64,000 nucleotides of DNA from the NCBI GenBank assembly GCA_021234155.1, contig JAJEKV010000131.1:496001-560000 (forward strand), in the 5' to 3' direction. This DNA comes from Isoetes taiwanensis. Taxonomy: Eukaryota > Streptophyta > Lycopodiopsida > Isoetales > Isoetaceae. The notes below the pieces were generated by a model. The model was not told the origin of the DNA, did no database searches, and was given only the letters and a program-made list of their open reading frames with translations. This document shows, in pieces, positions 1-11,531 of this stretch. The stretch's first letter is position 1. Each line of letters opens with the position of its first letter. A program made the position numbers and the translations under genes.

Positions 1-42
1 AGACTTGGCTTTGAACTCCATTATATAGGTGAACATACTGTG

Positions 43-1632
43 ATGGACGAGTCGGCATTGCCATGGGCACTTCGGATCTTATGGGCGTTAGCAATTTCTG
101 GCTGCATCTTGGGAGCACTGCCTCTTTCCATTGGAGATCTAGTGAGGGCTTGGCATAAACGGGGCAAGCTCACGTCGTCTTCAACTTCGGTATTGCGTTC
201 TCCAAATATTAAATTATCCTACTTTAACAGAGATCTGATTATCTTTTTGCTTCACGTTTGAGTTTTTACAGAGGTTTTTGGTTCCTCAACGTTTTTTTGC
301 ACATTTTTACATAGTGGGTGTGGCATGGACAACAATACTTTTAATTAGTAGTCTGGCATGGTCACTTTCTGCTGCTCCAACTGCGTACAGTAATTTGAAG
401 GTTGTTTTGGCATTGATTCTCATGGAAGCACAGGTCCTTAGGAGGCTATATGAAAGTTATTGTGTTTTCAAATATGACATCAATGCCCGTATGCATGTTA
501 TAGCGTATATTACAGGCATATTGTAAGTATGTATTTTCTCCATCTGTTTGATTATGTTCTTTTGAAGTCTGTTTTTGTTGAAATCAATTAGTAAATAAAA
601 CTTTTAGGATGTATATGTTCTGCCTTATATTGTATTAGTATAAGAGTTCAAGTGGGAGGACGTTGAAGGGACAAATAATGTCATAGTTGCATATTCTTCA
701 AAATCTACACAAACAAACTCAATCAAACATTGGAGGAAAGGCCCATTCAGTATATTTACGAATAGAGCCAAATATAGATGTTTATCTGGAATTTTGGTGT
801 CTGTGTAAAGTTAAACATCAAGTTGAAATGTGTACAAAAGGTGGTTCCGGTTTATCTTAATTATTTGGATTATACAGTTACTACATCGGCGCTCCTTTGT
901 CCTTGTGCTCGGTATCTGCTGGAAGAATGCTTTCCTCTACAAATAGTTTGCATGTTGAAATGGATAGTGAGAAAGTTCATTGGAAGGTTGGATGGCCACA
1001 ATGGATTGGAATTGCCCTGGCTAGTTGGGGTTGGATACATCAAAGAAGATGTCATGCAATTTTGGTAAGTACCTCATTCAACCCTTTCCGAGACAGTTAA
1101 TCTGTATAAGGTTCTAGTAGGGTTTCTGGCTGCTATTGGCTGTCAAGCAGAACTTAAATTCGCTTTTATTGCTTTTGTTTAAATTGCAGGCTTCTTTGCG
1201 CAGTAACAAAACCCAACAGAACGAGAACCATATTTATGGAATTCCACGGGGTGACTGGTTCGAGATGGTTTCTTCAGCTCACTATTTCGCAGAGATTGTG
1301 AGTTTTTTATCTGTTCCTTTCAAGAACTCACCCCCTTTCAAAGGTTTTCAACACAAATTAGTTAAACCAATGATATGGGGTGTAGGTCATCTATGCAGGA
1401 CTTGCTATTTGCTGTGGAGATCTTACGGCTTGGTTTTTGTTTGGCTGGGTGGTAATTTTCTGCTCCCTTACTGCCACAGTTCCATTGTCTGCATATGCAT
1501 CAGCAATGATCTGGAAATTTTTTGCAGGTTGCAAACCTCTCCTTAACTGCAGTGGATACACATGCCTGGTATGTGAACAAGTTTGAAGATTATCCTCGAA
1601 CACGGCGGGCTATTATACCTTTCATCTGCTGA
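43..1632 (+). CDS. PPRD: Polyprenol reductase (SRD5A3/PPRD family), six exons
   Basis: Reduces the alpha-isoprene unit of polyprenol (or polyprenal) on the way to dolichol, the ER lipid carrier for N-glycosylation; the family consists of polytopic ER membrane enzymes. Exons read 43-189, 272-522, 878-1064, 1190-1297, 1386-1451 and 1528-1632. All introns are GT-AG, the phases agree, and together they give 864 nt, or 287 residues plus TGA. Family landmarks appear in order: [76 protein letters not shown], and the C-terminal [20 protein letters not shown] with its conserved His and Arg. The N-terminus carries hydrophobic helices. ATG at 43 is the first in-frame start after a leader; only 42 bases precede it, so the promoter lies outside the window. 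At 287 aa it is shorter than seed-plant homologues (about 320-340), because the loop before LILMEAQ is brief. I see no damage, so it is probably functional. Confidence 0.93.
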
Positions 1633-2290
1633 AAAATCAACATTTATGTTAAAAGGCAAATTTGTTCTGACTTTTAGATGGTCATTTGTATCATGTGTGT
1701 GTTGATTGTATAATATGTGGGATTGCTTTGTTTCTGATTTTCTTAGTATGTTTTGGTGTTTGCTTTGATGGATTGGAAAAAGAAGTTCTTTCTATACTCC
1801 CAAGTTGACAAGCTTGAGATTGTATATTGTTTAGAGTCCTTAGTGGGCTGGATATGAGATGTAGGATCTTCTTACAAGTTTTCATATTCAAGACAGGAAG
1901 TGAACGGAGACCTTGTATTCTTCATAGGGAACTCATCCTCCATGTCATAGCTTTTGTACATTTTATGTACAGTTGCAAATCTGACGATTACTAGAAAAGT
2001 GCCCAGGGGTTGCTGGAATCTATAAGGGGTAGCAGGCTTATAATATGGTATAAATCTATAAGGGGTAGCAGGCTTATAATAATATGGTATATTGAAGACA
2101 GGGCCCATGCCTTGCTCTTTGTCCATCGTACGAGCATATTTGGGAGACTTTTAATATTGATGGTGATAAGCTTTAAGACCTGTTCAATGTACAACCAGCC
2201 AAATTGGTAGCATATTTGAAGTCTATTTTCAAGGAAAAACTAGATGTTATCGTTTGGGGTGTATTATCGTTTGGGGTGGTTTAAAATTTG
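1633..2290. other. 3' flank of the reductase gene, AT-rich, with a short tandem duplication
   Basis: Contains the likely 3' UTR of the reductase gene. At about 2020-2085 a roughly 36-bp unit (core ATCTATAAGGGGTAGCAGGC) is present twice in tandem. At 2253-2280 a short GTATCGTTTGGGGTG-like unit is repeated. No coding signal is seen. Confidence 0.5.
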
Positions 2291-2299
2291 TTTGGACCA

Positions 2300-2860
2300 T
2301 TGGATGAACGAATATTTCCCGTAATGTTCCCTCTCACAGCCAGCCTACCAGCCCAAGATGGGGTCAAATCCCCCATATTTAACTTACCCCTCAGAAACAA
2401 ACCATGGAAATGTGTATTACAACAGAGCACGAAGCTGTACATACTGGCAAGAAATTCTAACAATTAGCATATAATTCGAACATCTTGATACCTGTAACCC
2501 AGCCTATGAATTTCCAATGCAACCCTGACCTTGGCGAAGAAGATGGGATCAATTCCGACAGAATAGAGGCCACCCATGTCCTCATAAGGGGCATTCTTTC
2601 CTCCCGTCCAAAAAGGAACAAATCCATGGACTTTTCACAGTTCGGTTTGTGTAACTTTGCCCAATAAAACGGACTTGCGGTCTTGGCAGAATCCAGCTAA
2701 CAACCTTCTTTGGTACATAGCAGTATTTCTCTTTGAATCCAACGATGAAGCCTTCTTGATGTAGAAATCTGGGATTCCAAGGCCCGGAACCATTGGTTAC
2801 CCTCATATCGTGCCATGAACTCTGTGTAATACAACAATGCATAACTGACCCCATAAAGGC
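2300..2860 (-). pseudogene. Unassigned coding-like stretch on the minus strand
   Basis: A minus-strand open frame at 2854-2582 (about 90 codons, including KEKYCYVPKKVVSWILPRP) and a second open stretch at 2463-2281 have plausible protein composition, but the frame is interrupted between them. I do not recognise the family and see no catalytic motif. It may be the remnant of a host gene or of a transposon protein. The proximity of a SINE-like promoter at 2944-2999 suggests a repeat-rich setting. Confidence 0.2.
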
Positions 2861-2885
2861 CTAAATAATCTGAATGCAGTACAGA

Positions 2886-3530
2886 AGCAGTATTACGGTT
2901 CTGATCGCAGCCACATTATTGTATGACGAAGACCAGGGCTTGAGGAATCGAACCCCAACAAAAGTCCAATGCCCTTGGCTTACCTGAGGCATGAGCCAAT
3001 CGAAAACTTGGCTCTACAGAAGCCTAGCCTGTGAAGATTGAAGAAAACAGAGCAACACCGACAAGACAAAAAGGAAACACAAGAATTAATTCACACAGTG
3101 CGGGTCCCCAAGGCAAGATCCCCAAGTTACGCACCAAAATTTCTTAGCACAATACAATTTTGCCAGATACGCGGTACAAACTTGTCCCTCGGAGAGGCGG
3201 GTGCCACGGGATACCCTCTTGAAGAAATCGGTAGCAAGAGCCAGCGGAAAAAGAGAACATGAAGAGATTATAAAAGAGGGGCTACGCATCGGATCTGAGC
3301 CTCCGGGACGACACCTGCAGGGGCGCGGGATTTAGAAAGAGGAATGGGATTTGCCAGGTACCCAATCCATCACGGGCTTCTATTTGCGGCTTCACCTCTA
3401 AGAAAAAACCCTATACTGGCCTCCAGCGTCATCATCTTCCTACGTATAACAATACAAATACCCCAAAAAACATCTAAAAATCATATGTTATAATAATACG
3501 GTTCTTGATCACGGCCACATTATAGATATA
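2886..3530. repeat. Pair of about 33-bp direct repeats about 600 bp apart
   Basis: A unit reading roughly TACGGTTCTGATCGCAGCC followed by ACATTAT occurs at about 2892-2922 and again, with small changes, at about 3497-3526. The pair brackets a GC-richer block of 3030-3400 with no assignable gene. It could be a local duplication or the repeated ends of an element; too short to classify. Confidence 0.35.
2925..3005 (-). mobile_element. tRNA-derived SINE head (A and B boxes), minus strand
   Basis: On the minus strand, an A-box-like TGGCTCATGCC (2989-2999) is followed by a perfect B box GGTTCGATTCC (2944-2954) at tRNA-like spacing. The surrounding bases can form a T-arm, but the acceptor and anticodon stems do not close convincingly. 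It therefore looks like a SINE promoter and not a tRNA gene. The body would extend to lower coordinates; its end is not clear. Confidence 0.45.
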
Positions 3531-3584
3531 CAATTTTTTTTGCGCTGAATTTGTTTGAAGCCATTTTTCTCAGATTGACATATG

Positions 3585-5044
3585 TATACCTAACATGACA
3601 CATCACCAAGGTATTGGGACCATTGGGGACTAACCTAAAAGGGATTATTGGAATTAAACTAACCTAAGTAGACCAGCTAATAGTATTAATTAGCCAAATA
3701 GGCTAATTAAAGTGTGCCACTTGGCCTAACTCGATTGGCCAAGGGCAGGTTGCCATTTTTGGGTGGCAAATTGAGCTCCTAGCCCAATTACTTTAAATTC
3801 AGTGGAAAAAGCGAGAGGGGGAAGGAGGCATTGCAACCTAACACCTGACCAGTTCTATGGATGTTCTTCGAGACAATGGGTCCAGCCAGGACACAACTCA
3901 GTCTTTAGGTAGTTGTGTGTTATTCTAACCCTTGTTTGAGTAGATGGATGATTAAATTTTATTTTATGATCTACTTATGATGATGATGGATATATGTATC
4001 TGATTCTGTCTTCTCTTTCTGTTCCTCCTGTGTTGTATGGGAATTGGGGGTAGAGGCACAAAGCTATCTAGATTTAGTGATGCTCCTAGCTAGAACCTCT
4101 TAAAACCCATTAATTGCGGCTTGTGCACAAGAGCCCACCTGGGTGTGGATGTTATGATGTGTTTCAACACCAAATAACGAGTATGATAGTGAATCGGGGG
4201 TGGTGTCTTGCCTAAGCGGCTACATGACTCCTATAATGTGCTGGGCTTATAGTCGGTCCTTTGAGAGGGCCGGTATGGGTATGGCACTCCACAGGTCCGC
4301 GAATGGCGTGCCTAATGCTTATATGGGCGCCCTGGACTCGAACGGGTTGGTGAGCCGGCCTTTAGATTTAGGGGAGTAAGTCGGGTATGAACGCGGGAGT
4401 CACTAAGGTGGCATGTGCTCTCTAGCACACCTAGGGATCCATCATGCTCGGGGAGGGGACGCCTCTCTGACCTGCCTCATCGGACCGGGGAGATGTAACC
4501 CAGAGTAGTTTCATAGGGTGATTCCATGGGATTCCGTCTTCGGAACGTTACAAGCATGCCATAGTATGTTTCAGCCTATCTGCAAAGTGTGCACAGGAGG
4601 GGCGGATGGAATGGACTACGCTAGCCATTGTTCTATGCCAGCCAATGCCATTGCTATGATTCTGTCTGTTGTTATCCGGAGGCCTCGACTATCAGTCGTC
4701 CCCCAAGAGTCTGAGCCAGGGTAGAGCCATTATTTATAGTGCATTTCCTTTGTTATGTTGGTATTCCGTTGTATTTGTACTGATGATGATGGGCCACCCT
4801 TTGTGGTGGTATATTATTTATATGTGTTGTTGCCAGGTGCTAACCTTGTATGTATGCTTCCGCCATATAGGATTCCCATAGAAGGCTTGGGACAAATGAC
4901 ACCTCCGTGTCCTTCACCCACTTGCCCATCACAAGTGGTCCGAGTCAGACGGAGGGCCTTTCTATGGTGGTATTGTCGCTATGGAAGAGGGGATTTTCCA
5001 TATTTATACGATGGGAGTATCGTATAGGTTCAGGGAGCGTCACA
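3585..5044 (+). mobile_element. Solo-LTR-like sequence related to the 34-46 kb element
   Basis: This block follows the same order of landmarks as the LTRs at 34,379 and 44,519: the GGGGGTAGAGGC segment, a 'gtacaagaacc/gtgcacaagagcc' segment, the GCAAAGTGTGCACAGGAGGGGCGGATGGA-type block, the GAGTCTGAGCC segment, and a terminal GGGAGCGTCA matching GGGGACGTCA. No primer site or internal domain follows at 5043. It is a diverged solo LTR; the left end is approximate and I found no target duplication. Confidence 0.55.
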
Positions 5045-5965
5045 AAAACTTGACCTGCCTGTGGTACTACCCTTTCCTATGAATCCAGCTAGCCAGGATC
5101 AGTAGGTCTTGTTTGGAGTTTTATCTCCAGTTACATCTAGAGTGAACTGATATTAGATAACTTTGTTCTTCTATGCAAAGAAGGCAAGAACTATTCTTGT
5201 GTGTAGGTCTTCTCACAAACAAGAACGTATAGTACCTCCTCCTGCAAGGGATCTTGTTCCATAGATGTTTATGCTATATAGAGTTGAATATGTAGCAAAA
5301 TAACAGGGGGTTCCAGGGGGATTTGATATAGATATAATTCTTGAAACCATAGACCATATCCCTAAAACAATTCAATGGGTTATTATAAAAAAAAACATAG
5401 ATTTAAGATAAAAAATAGTCACATTAGCTCACTAGTTAGATTGGTTAAAGTAGTCTTATTAGGACATTGAGTTATTTTAGTAGAGGTTGAATCCCCCGTA
5501 TTTCATATTCTAAAAGCTTAAATGAAACCGTTATACCATCAAAACCTTAGAACAAACTTCGTATTCGACATCTTAAAATCATAGGCGTCCCAATCATAAT
5601 TGAGCATAATCGAAGCGAGAGGTGTCGAGGCTCAACATCAAACATGTGTGGTAGTCGAGGTGCACCTCGTTTAGAATATGTAGCAAAATAACATCTCCTT
5701 AGTTTTCTTTTCTGTTTTCCAACAAAATGCCGATGCTCGTACTTGTTTACACATATTATCCCATGCATAATTTATTTTCTCCAGTGCACCATACATTAAT
5801 GATCTTTTTTAGTTTGTCTCATTTGAAGCTATGACAGGATATATTGCTTTTTTTTGACTGCAGATCTTGACTGCGACAACACCTTAAAAGTAGCGGTAAC
5901 AATCCATTTTTGTAGCTTTATTATCTTAGTGAAATACATGTTTTCTAATGCTCTATAGCCACACC
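5045..5965. other. Intergenic, AT-rich; segment shared in inverted orientation with 25.6 kb
   Basis: No supported gene. The stretch 5300-5375 is similar, on the opposite strand, to 25,640-25,730 (shared core TTTAGGGATATGGTCTA and a CCCCCTGGAA segment). This suggests copies of one dispersed element. Confidence 0.35.
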
Positions 5966-6580
5966 TTTTTTTTTTTGAAGAAGCGTGTCATCAACATATT
6001 AAAAGAATGGTAATGCTACAAAGCAAGTGAGGAGGAAGGAGAAGCGCCCCAAAGAGGCGGCGATAGCTCGACCTCCACAACAAACTCACAAAAAAGCGCA
6101 ACTCTCTTCTTTGTACAAACCGACCATCACCATCTACAACACCAAGAAGTCCATGAAATGGCAAACTTCCGCTCTACTAATCTCGGGAACACGGAAAGTT
6201 TTGAAATAGCTTGTACCTGAGTCGAGGAATCAGAGAGGCTGCAGGCTGCTGAATCCCTTGAAAGATCCACAATTGCCGTCGCCTCCAAATCAGCCACACC
6301 AACCAAGCCACGCACAGATGCAAGGCTTGCTGCCGCAAGAGCGACCAAGCACCAGGATACACATGAAGCAGCAACTGCTGGCTAGTCAATCTCACACTGA
6401 AGCAGAGCCCTAGCAATCGGGCAACACGCAAGTGAGGGTATAAAACCAGACAATGCTCCACAGTCTCGCGATGAAGGCCACAATAAGGGCAGAGAGAGCT
6501 CACACCTGGCCTAAGCTGACTCACAAGGGCATTCACCCTGATACAGCGGTGCACCACCAGCTTTTGATACACAAACCTCT
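5966..6580 (-). mobile_element. 5'-truncated L1-type LINE, C-terminal zinc-binding region
   Basis: The minus-strand frame 6572-6177 encodes the reverse-transcriptase-associated zinc-binding domain typical of plant L1 elements: YQKLVVHRCIRVNALVSQLR, then CPYCGLHRETVEHCLV, then a Trp-rich tail. Reading on the minus strand, the element ends in a run of A (T-run at about 5966-5980), consistent with a poly(A) tail. No upstream reverse transcriptase remains, so this is a dead 5'-truncated copy, distinct from the GC-rich LINE at 13.5-19 kb. Confidence 0.7.
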
Positions 6581-6584
6581 TCTT

Positions 6585-7540
6585 TTATGCATGAATCCCT
6601 AACGACATACATGTCTGCAAGTTTTAAACTCTTCCTAGTCTTTTCTGTTTTTGTAATAGTACTAAACTTGCCGCAATAATTTTCGTTTATCTTATGGCCA
6701 TTGCTTCCGGACTTCTATCTAAAGTTCCAATAAACAATAGCCACAATAGATCTCCAGAATTGGATAATCATGGGTTTAAAATTCCAATAAACAATAGCCA
6801 CCATAGACCTCCAAATTTGGATGATCACGGCCTTACGACTATGCCCAACATAGTTGGCAATGGTTACAGAAAAGAGCCAAATGTCATATAACTTGGCAGG
6901 TTCATTCTTACTGGCTGATATGAACATTTGAACTTGGCATGCATATAATTAAACTGCAGAGCTTTCTTGTCTTGAGTTTGATTTTTGGATCTATCTACTT
7001 TATTATGTTAATGGAATCATGTAATGCTTGCTGGATCCATCCACCTTCAGTGTTAACTAGGCTAGTGTCAAAGTAGCTTGTAAGGCTCATAGCCTAATCC
7101 TTCAGCCTTGACTTGGTATACTTTGAATGTGCAGAGTAGAGATGCCAAAATCCTAAGTTATAGAAGTGTAAACTTTTTCACTATCTCCTTGTATAAGTGT
7201 GAAAGTCTAGAAGGGTTGAATGCTAATAATAGCATTTTCGTATACAGTCATAGTGGCGAGTGCATATCTAAAGTTTAGACGGAGAGCTAATGCCTTGCTA
7301 GATGTGGCTAACTTTTCTATTAGACTAGGGTGCAAGTCTAAGAGTTTAACTTGGTTAGAATGAAGAAACAATATTGAAAGGGGATTTGATTTTATATCTA
7401 GTGCCTGACGAATACTTTCTAAAAGTAGCTACCTTGTATTCCTGACCAAGTTGCAAACATATGAGAGATTGAATTAAGCCAATGAACATATGCTATTGGT
7501 TCCCAGCATGTTCAAAAAAGTACACTTGATTGTGATCAAT
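6585..7540. other. Intergenic, no gene seen
   Basis: AT-rich. A short motif (AATAAACAATAGCCACAATAG / AATAAACAATAGCCACCATAG) is repeated at about 6729 and 6786, with diverged flanks. Nothing else is supportable. Confidence 0.4.
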
Positions 7541-7542
7541 GT

Positions 7543-8441
7543 TTGCCGCCTTCTCGTACATTATTGGATCCCATTCTGGCAATTGATTTGCAACATGTAC
7601 ATATATGTACTTTGCATGCCCTTTTAAGGATCATTGATAAGATGGTCTATCTCAGCATATTGTTTGCATGGCGCAAGAAACCAAAACCTAATAGAGATAC
7701 CACTTTGGCAAGAATTGAAGCAGTATTGTCTGATATGGGTCTCCATGGCAGAAATTACAAAGTTGTAGAAGATCCAAAAAGAAAAAGCATGCCATCTAAA
7801 CCCTCGATGGGTGGTGTTAAAGCAAGAAGATTCCTTCCGAGTTTAAAACCTGGTGCAAAGGGCAAATGGGAATGCTATAAAGATCTTCTACAAGTAGAAG
7901 ATGATCGCACGGACAATGGAAGAGCATTTGAAAAGAAAACAATAGCATGGAAAGCACTAATTCCTGTGTTCAAACTTATGATTGCGAAAACGTTTACTGA
8001 TCAAGACAAGGCTGATTTTAGGACTGCTATAACCGAGTTTACAAGAGCATTTATAGCAGCATGGGTGAGGAGGAACTCACACATTATATGCATATCTTAT
8101 ATGCACATGGGCCGTGGTTTTCAAAAGAATACGGAAGCTTGGGCATCTGGAACACTCAAGGCATGGAGAAGTCCCACAAACAAGCTAAGCATGCCTACTT
8201 TAGATTTACATCGCATGGTGGTGGGAAAACTATGTCTAGTTCTTTGCAACAAATGGCACAATGGTTTTATAGAAGAATTGCTACTAAGCTTGAGAAGCGA
8301 TTGACATGTACTCCAGAGATGTCGTTACCTTCAATATTGAGAGAGACACTAAAGAAGAAAAGACATAAGGATGCTTGGTATCGCTCTGGTGGAGTAGAGA
8401 CAATGAGAAGATGGAGGTTGCAGCGGATGCGTCTTTGGTAA
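7543..8441 (+). pseudogene. Frameshifted ORF of unknown, possibly transposon-derived, family
   Basis: One long frame (7543-8304) reads sensibly up to about 8060 (EFTRAFIAAW). The protein then appears to continue in another frame from 8061 to a TGG-TAA end at 8441, through THYMHILYAHGPWFSKEY, GMEKSHKQAKHAYFRFTSHG and a basic C-terminus. A single indel near 8060 explains this. The first frame lacks an early ATG, so the 5' end is missing. The His-Tyr-x-His / Glu-Lys-x-His pattern reminds me of proteins found repeatedly near transposons in animals and plants, but I cannot name the family. About 300 residues in total; probably non-functional. Confidence 0.45.
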
Positions 8442-9835
8442 AAAGTATATACAACACTCTACCCGAGATAGTGCGATAAAGTAATTCTTATTGATACATG
8501 TAAACTTAAAAGTGGTCTAGTTAATCATTATGATCTTTGGTTATTCTGAGATAGCTTGAAGGGGTCGTTGAAAATCGACTATAGAGATAATTTACAAGTT
8601 GAAGCGGCGAGGTTTAAATGCTGCTGCCATTACTTCTCATAATTGCTTTTTTATGCTTTGATTCAGACTGAAATAGATATGGTTCAGCATACTTTAGTTG
8701 CATACAAGCCATGTTTGACATGCCATGTTTGACAGTTCTAAAATATAGCATGACAAATGGAAGATCAGGGTTTCAGGCTTCATCCAATCATAAGCAATTA
8801 GGTTGCATCCACATGCTACAGTTGTTTTTTTTTTATTTTTTTTTTATTTAGTGTATTCATGTATACACCATTCTCTTGCCTTTTGAGGTCAATTAGTACC
8901 ATTTTCTTGAGGTTTAGTCTAAAGTCACCAGTAAGTAAAGTTGAGTCGATAATGTAGCATATTCAAGTCTATGCCATTTTCTTGCCTTTTCAGGTCAATT
9001 AGTTGTCATTTTCTCATGGTTTAATCTAAAGTCACAATAAGTAACCGTTAATTCAAAGTCCCTTCTAGTTGATCTAATAATCTGCTTTGCTTTGCTCTCT
9101 CTTTATTTTTAGAATTAGGTACCTATTGTGTGTAAGATTACAATTAAGCATAAGATTGCTTCTCCGGAGGCTCTTATACAGATTGATGCCAGCTCTTAAG
9201 TTGTCCCTAATTTAATGGTAACAATGGGCAATGGTTTAGTTCATTCATTTCTTTGCAATGGTTTAAGCAATGGTTTGCAAGTCCAAGTTTATGGTGTGCA
9301 ATGGTTCATTATATTCATTTGTATGCAATGGTTACTGCAATGGTTAAGTCTGCAATGGTTAAGTATGCAGTCATTTGCTTGCAGTGATTTGCTTGTAGTA
9401 GATAAATAGGAAGTACGAAATGACAAAACAATATGATATAACGAAACTAGAAATCTGATTCAAGAAAGATTCTGTTAACAACGAATTTCAGTGATAAACC
9501 TGAATATCTTTCTCACTGAATTTAATCTTAACACATAACACTATTAGAAAAACTGTGAAGATGAAGAAGACTGCCAGATTCAAAAACCATGTTATATTAA
9601 TACTTAAGAAAAAGCTTCACAAAAAGCCTGTACATTAGGAGCCCACTTCGGCCTTTCTTAAAAAAAGCTTCGACATTTCTTACATTTCTTACCAGAGGGA
9701 TATCCGATTTAGTAACCTATTTAGTATCAAACTGGAATCTTTATATCCGATTTAGTAACTATTTTAAACTGTACAGCCGAAAAAAACTTAGTATTCACCT
9801 TCAGAGGATTTCATGGAGATTTCAAGACTAAAAGC
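8442..9835. other. Intergenic with a TGCAATGGTT-rich simple repeat
   Basis: AT-rich flank. At about 9225-9375 the decamer TGCAATGGTT and variants recur about eight times at irregular spacing. A pair of similar segments (TTCTTGCCTTTTGAGGTCAATTAG and its 8985 counterpart) lies about 115 bp apart near 8870-9005. No gene. Confidence 0.4.
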
Positions 9836-9839
9836 TTAA

Positions 9840-10109
9840 CTAAGAGTAATCAGGAGGGGGCATCTTCAGAGCCACACGAAGGATGATCCCATCAGCTTCC
9901 ATATTCATCTGCAAAAGACGCTCATCCTCAGCATTAACACAATCAACCCACTGCTGCACCTTGTCCGAAACTGAAGCTCCTTGACTCTGCAATCGGGTTA
10001 CCTCCAAGGCTGAGAATTTTGCCACAACTGTCATTTGCATGCCCGGATGGCTGGAAGAAGAGGACTCCTCTTGTTTGGGCTTCCGGGCAGTATACTTCAG
10101 CCTAGCCAT
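9840..10109 (-). CDS. Small ORF with a histone H3-tail-like N-terminus
   Basis: An 89-residue minus-strand ORF from ATG at 10109 to TAG at 9840. It starts MARLKYTARKP, matching the H3 N-terminus (MARTKQTARKS) at M, A1, R2, K4, T6, A7, R8 and K9. The rest is not a histone: an acidic, serine-rich linker (EESSSSSH), then a helical stretch with KVQQWVDCVNAEDERLL and a short C-terminal LKMPPPDYS. The frame is unbroken. No family is recognised. Its AT-rich flanks and the nearby inverted-repeat element suggest repeat DNA. Whether it is expressed cannot be told. Confidence 0.45.
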   Translation of the reverse strand: MARLKYTARKPKQEESSSSSHPGMQMTVVAKFSALEVTRLQSQGASVSDKVQQWVDCVNAEDERLLQMNMEADGIILRVALKMPPPDYS

Positions 10110-10338
10110 GATCAAAGGAAGATCAAACAGTTCCTGCCCCCTGTTCTTGCCGAGAAAATGAAGAAGGGAAGATCAAACCGCGAGAAGAGGAGATGAAGAT
10201 TCTTCTCTTCCCGGCTTCCCTCATAGGAGAAGTCCAATCAAAGGGATTATGGTTCATAATGGCTGCATGCAGAATTGGGGCTCGAAATCTAAGCCCCCCA
10301 AGCCATGCAAAATAGAATATTAGACATCTCTAGAATAT

Positions 10339-10985
10339 TGAGCATTTAAATGACATTAGAATTCCCCTATTTGAGCATTGACTATGGCCCCAAATGACAT
10401 CTACATACAACCTAAGTTTGCGCCTTAGTTCCAAGAATGAAGTAAAATATAGTATGGTTGTTGTTGGATAAATCAAATATTTATGCAGTGGGCGCATTAA
10501 CCATTGGAAAAAACAAATACACACTACAATGAGTACAATAACCATTTGAACGAATGGAAGTTATGTGTTGAAAGGCCAATAATTCAAGTTTATTCCAAAA
10601 GGGAATATTGCCCAGGAGGATTCAACATATGGCAAAACTTCATAGGTGTTGAAGATAGCACTAGTTGCAGGAATATCAACTCCAACAAACAAGTAGTTAA
10701 GTTAGCATCATTAAAAGGCTAGTCAGTTAACTAGACCTCTATTTAATAACAGATCTTGAGGACGCAATGCAGGTGCAAGTCTTGAGTGCTCACCTTTTTG
10801 TTGTACATTTTTGCTATAACAATCTAGTGTGTAATTTGCCTTCACAGGATTTTACATCTCAAACTGAAAGTCCTACTCAACTTAATTAGATGGAACTCTT
10901 CAATTTAAATGACATTGAGCATTGGGGCCATAATCAAATGCTCAAATAGTCAATTCTAAAGCATATAGGGGAACGTCAAATGACC
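10339..10985. mobile_element. Inverted-repeat (foldback/MITE-like) element
   Basis: The left segment 10339-10400 (TTTAAATGACATT, then CCCCTATTTGAGCATTGACT, then ATGGCCCCAAATG) reappears as an imperfect reverse complement at 10903-10984. The arms enclose about 500 bp without a credible ORF. This fits a non-autonomous DNA transposon or foldback. Target duplications were not identified. Confidence 0.5.
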
Positions 10986-11531
10986 ATTTATGTTGTATTC
11001 ATATGGCCGTCACAAAGCCTTCTTCAACACATGAAGAGCAAGACTAAAATGGTCTTTTGTATGGATGCAATTATACCATGTCTACCTAGATTGTCGTTAA
11101 TGAACACGACACCATTACCAGCAATAGAACAGGAAGGAATTACCATTAACTTTATTTTTGTAATAAAAGAGAAAGAGATCATTTATATGAAAGCTTGGTC
11201 TAGACCAGAGAGCATCCATCATAGAACCTACAGCACAGTTTAACAAATCAGAAGGGCCTATTTGCCGTTGATAGATTCTGCAAGCTAGTTCCTTTTCCAT
11301 ATTTTTAAATTCGATTTTGCCTGTGTGCTCTAAACTTGATCTTTAAACAAGAGCCCTGTTTGTGTAACCAAAATGCTCCACATGAGATGAGGACAAACTG
11401 ATATCAGAAATACAAAGGCAGCAAATTGACAAACTGATGAGGACAAACTAACATTCATATTTCAGAAATACAAAGGCAGCAAACTTTCGAACTCATCTTG
11501 AGCAAATATACAATGTTTTGGCTTCCATTTA

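Noticed and set aside
778-1068. 96-codon open frame over the second and third reductase segments
   Set aside because: It is a shadow frame; the true exon at 878-1064 in another frame matches the reductase family and splices in phase.
2925-3005. Functional tRNA gene on the minus strand
   Set aside because: A and B boxes are good but the anticodon arm and acceptor stem do not pair; a SINE head explains it.
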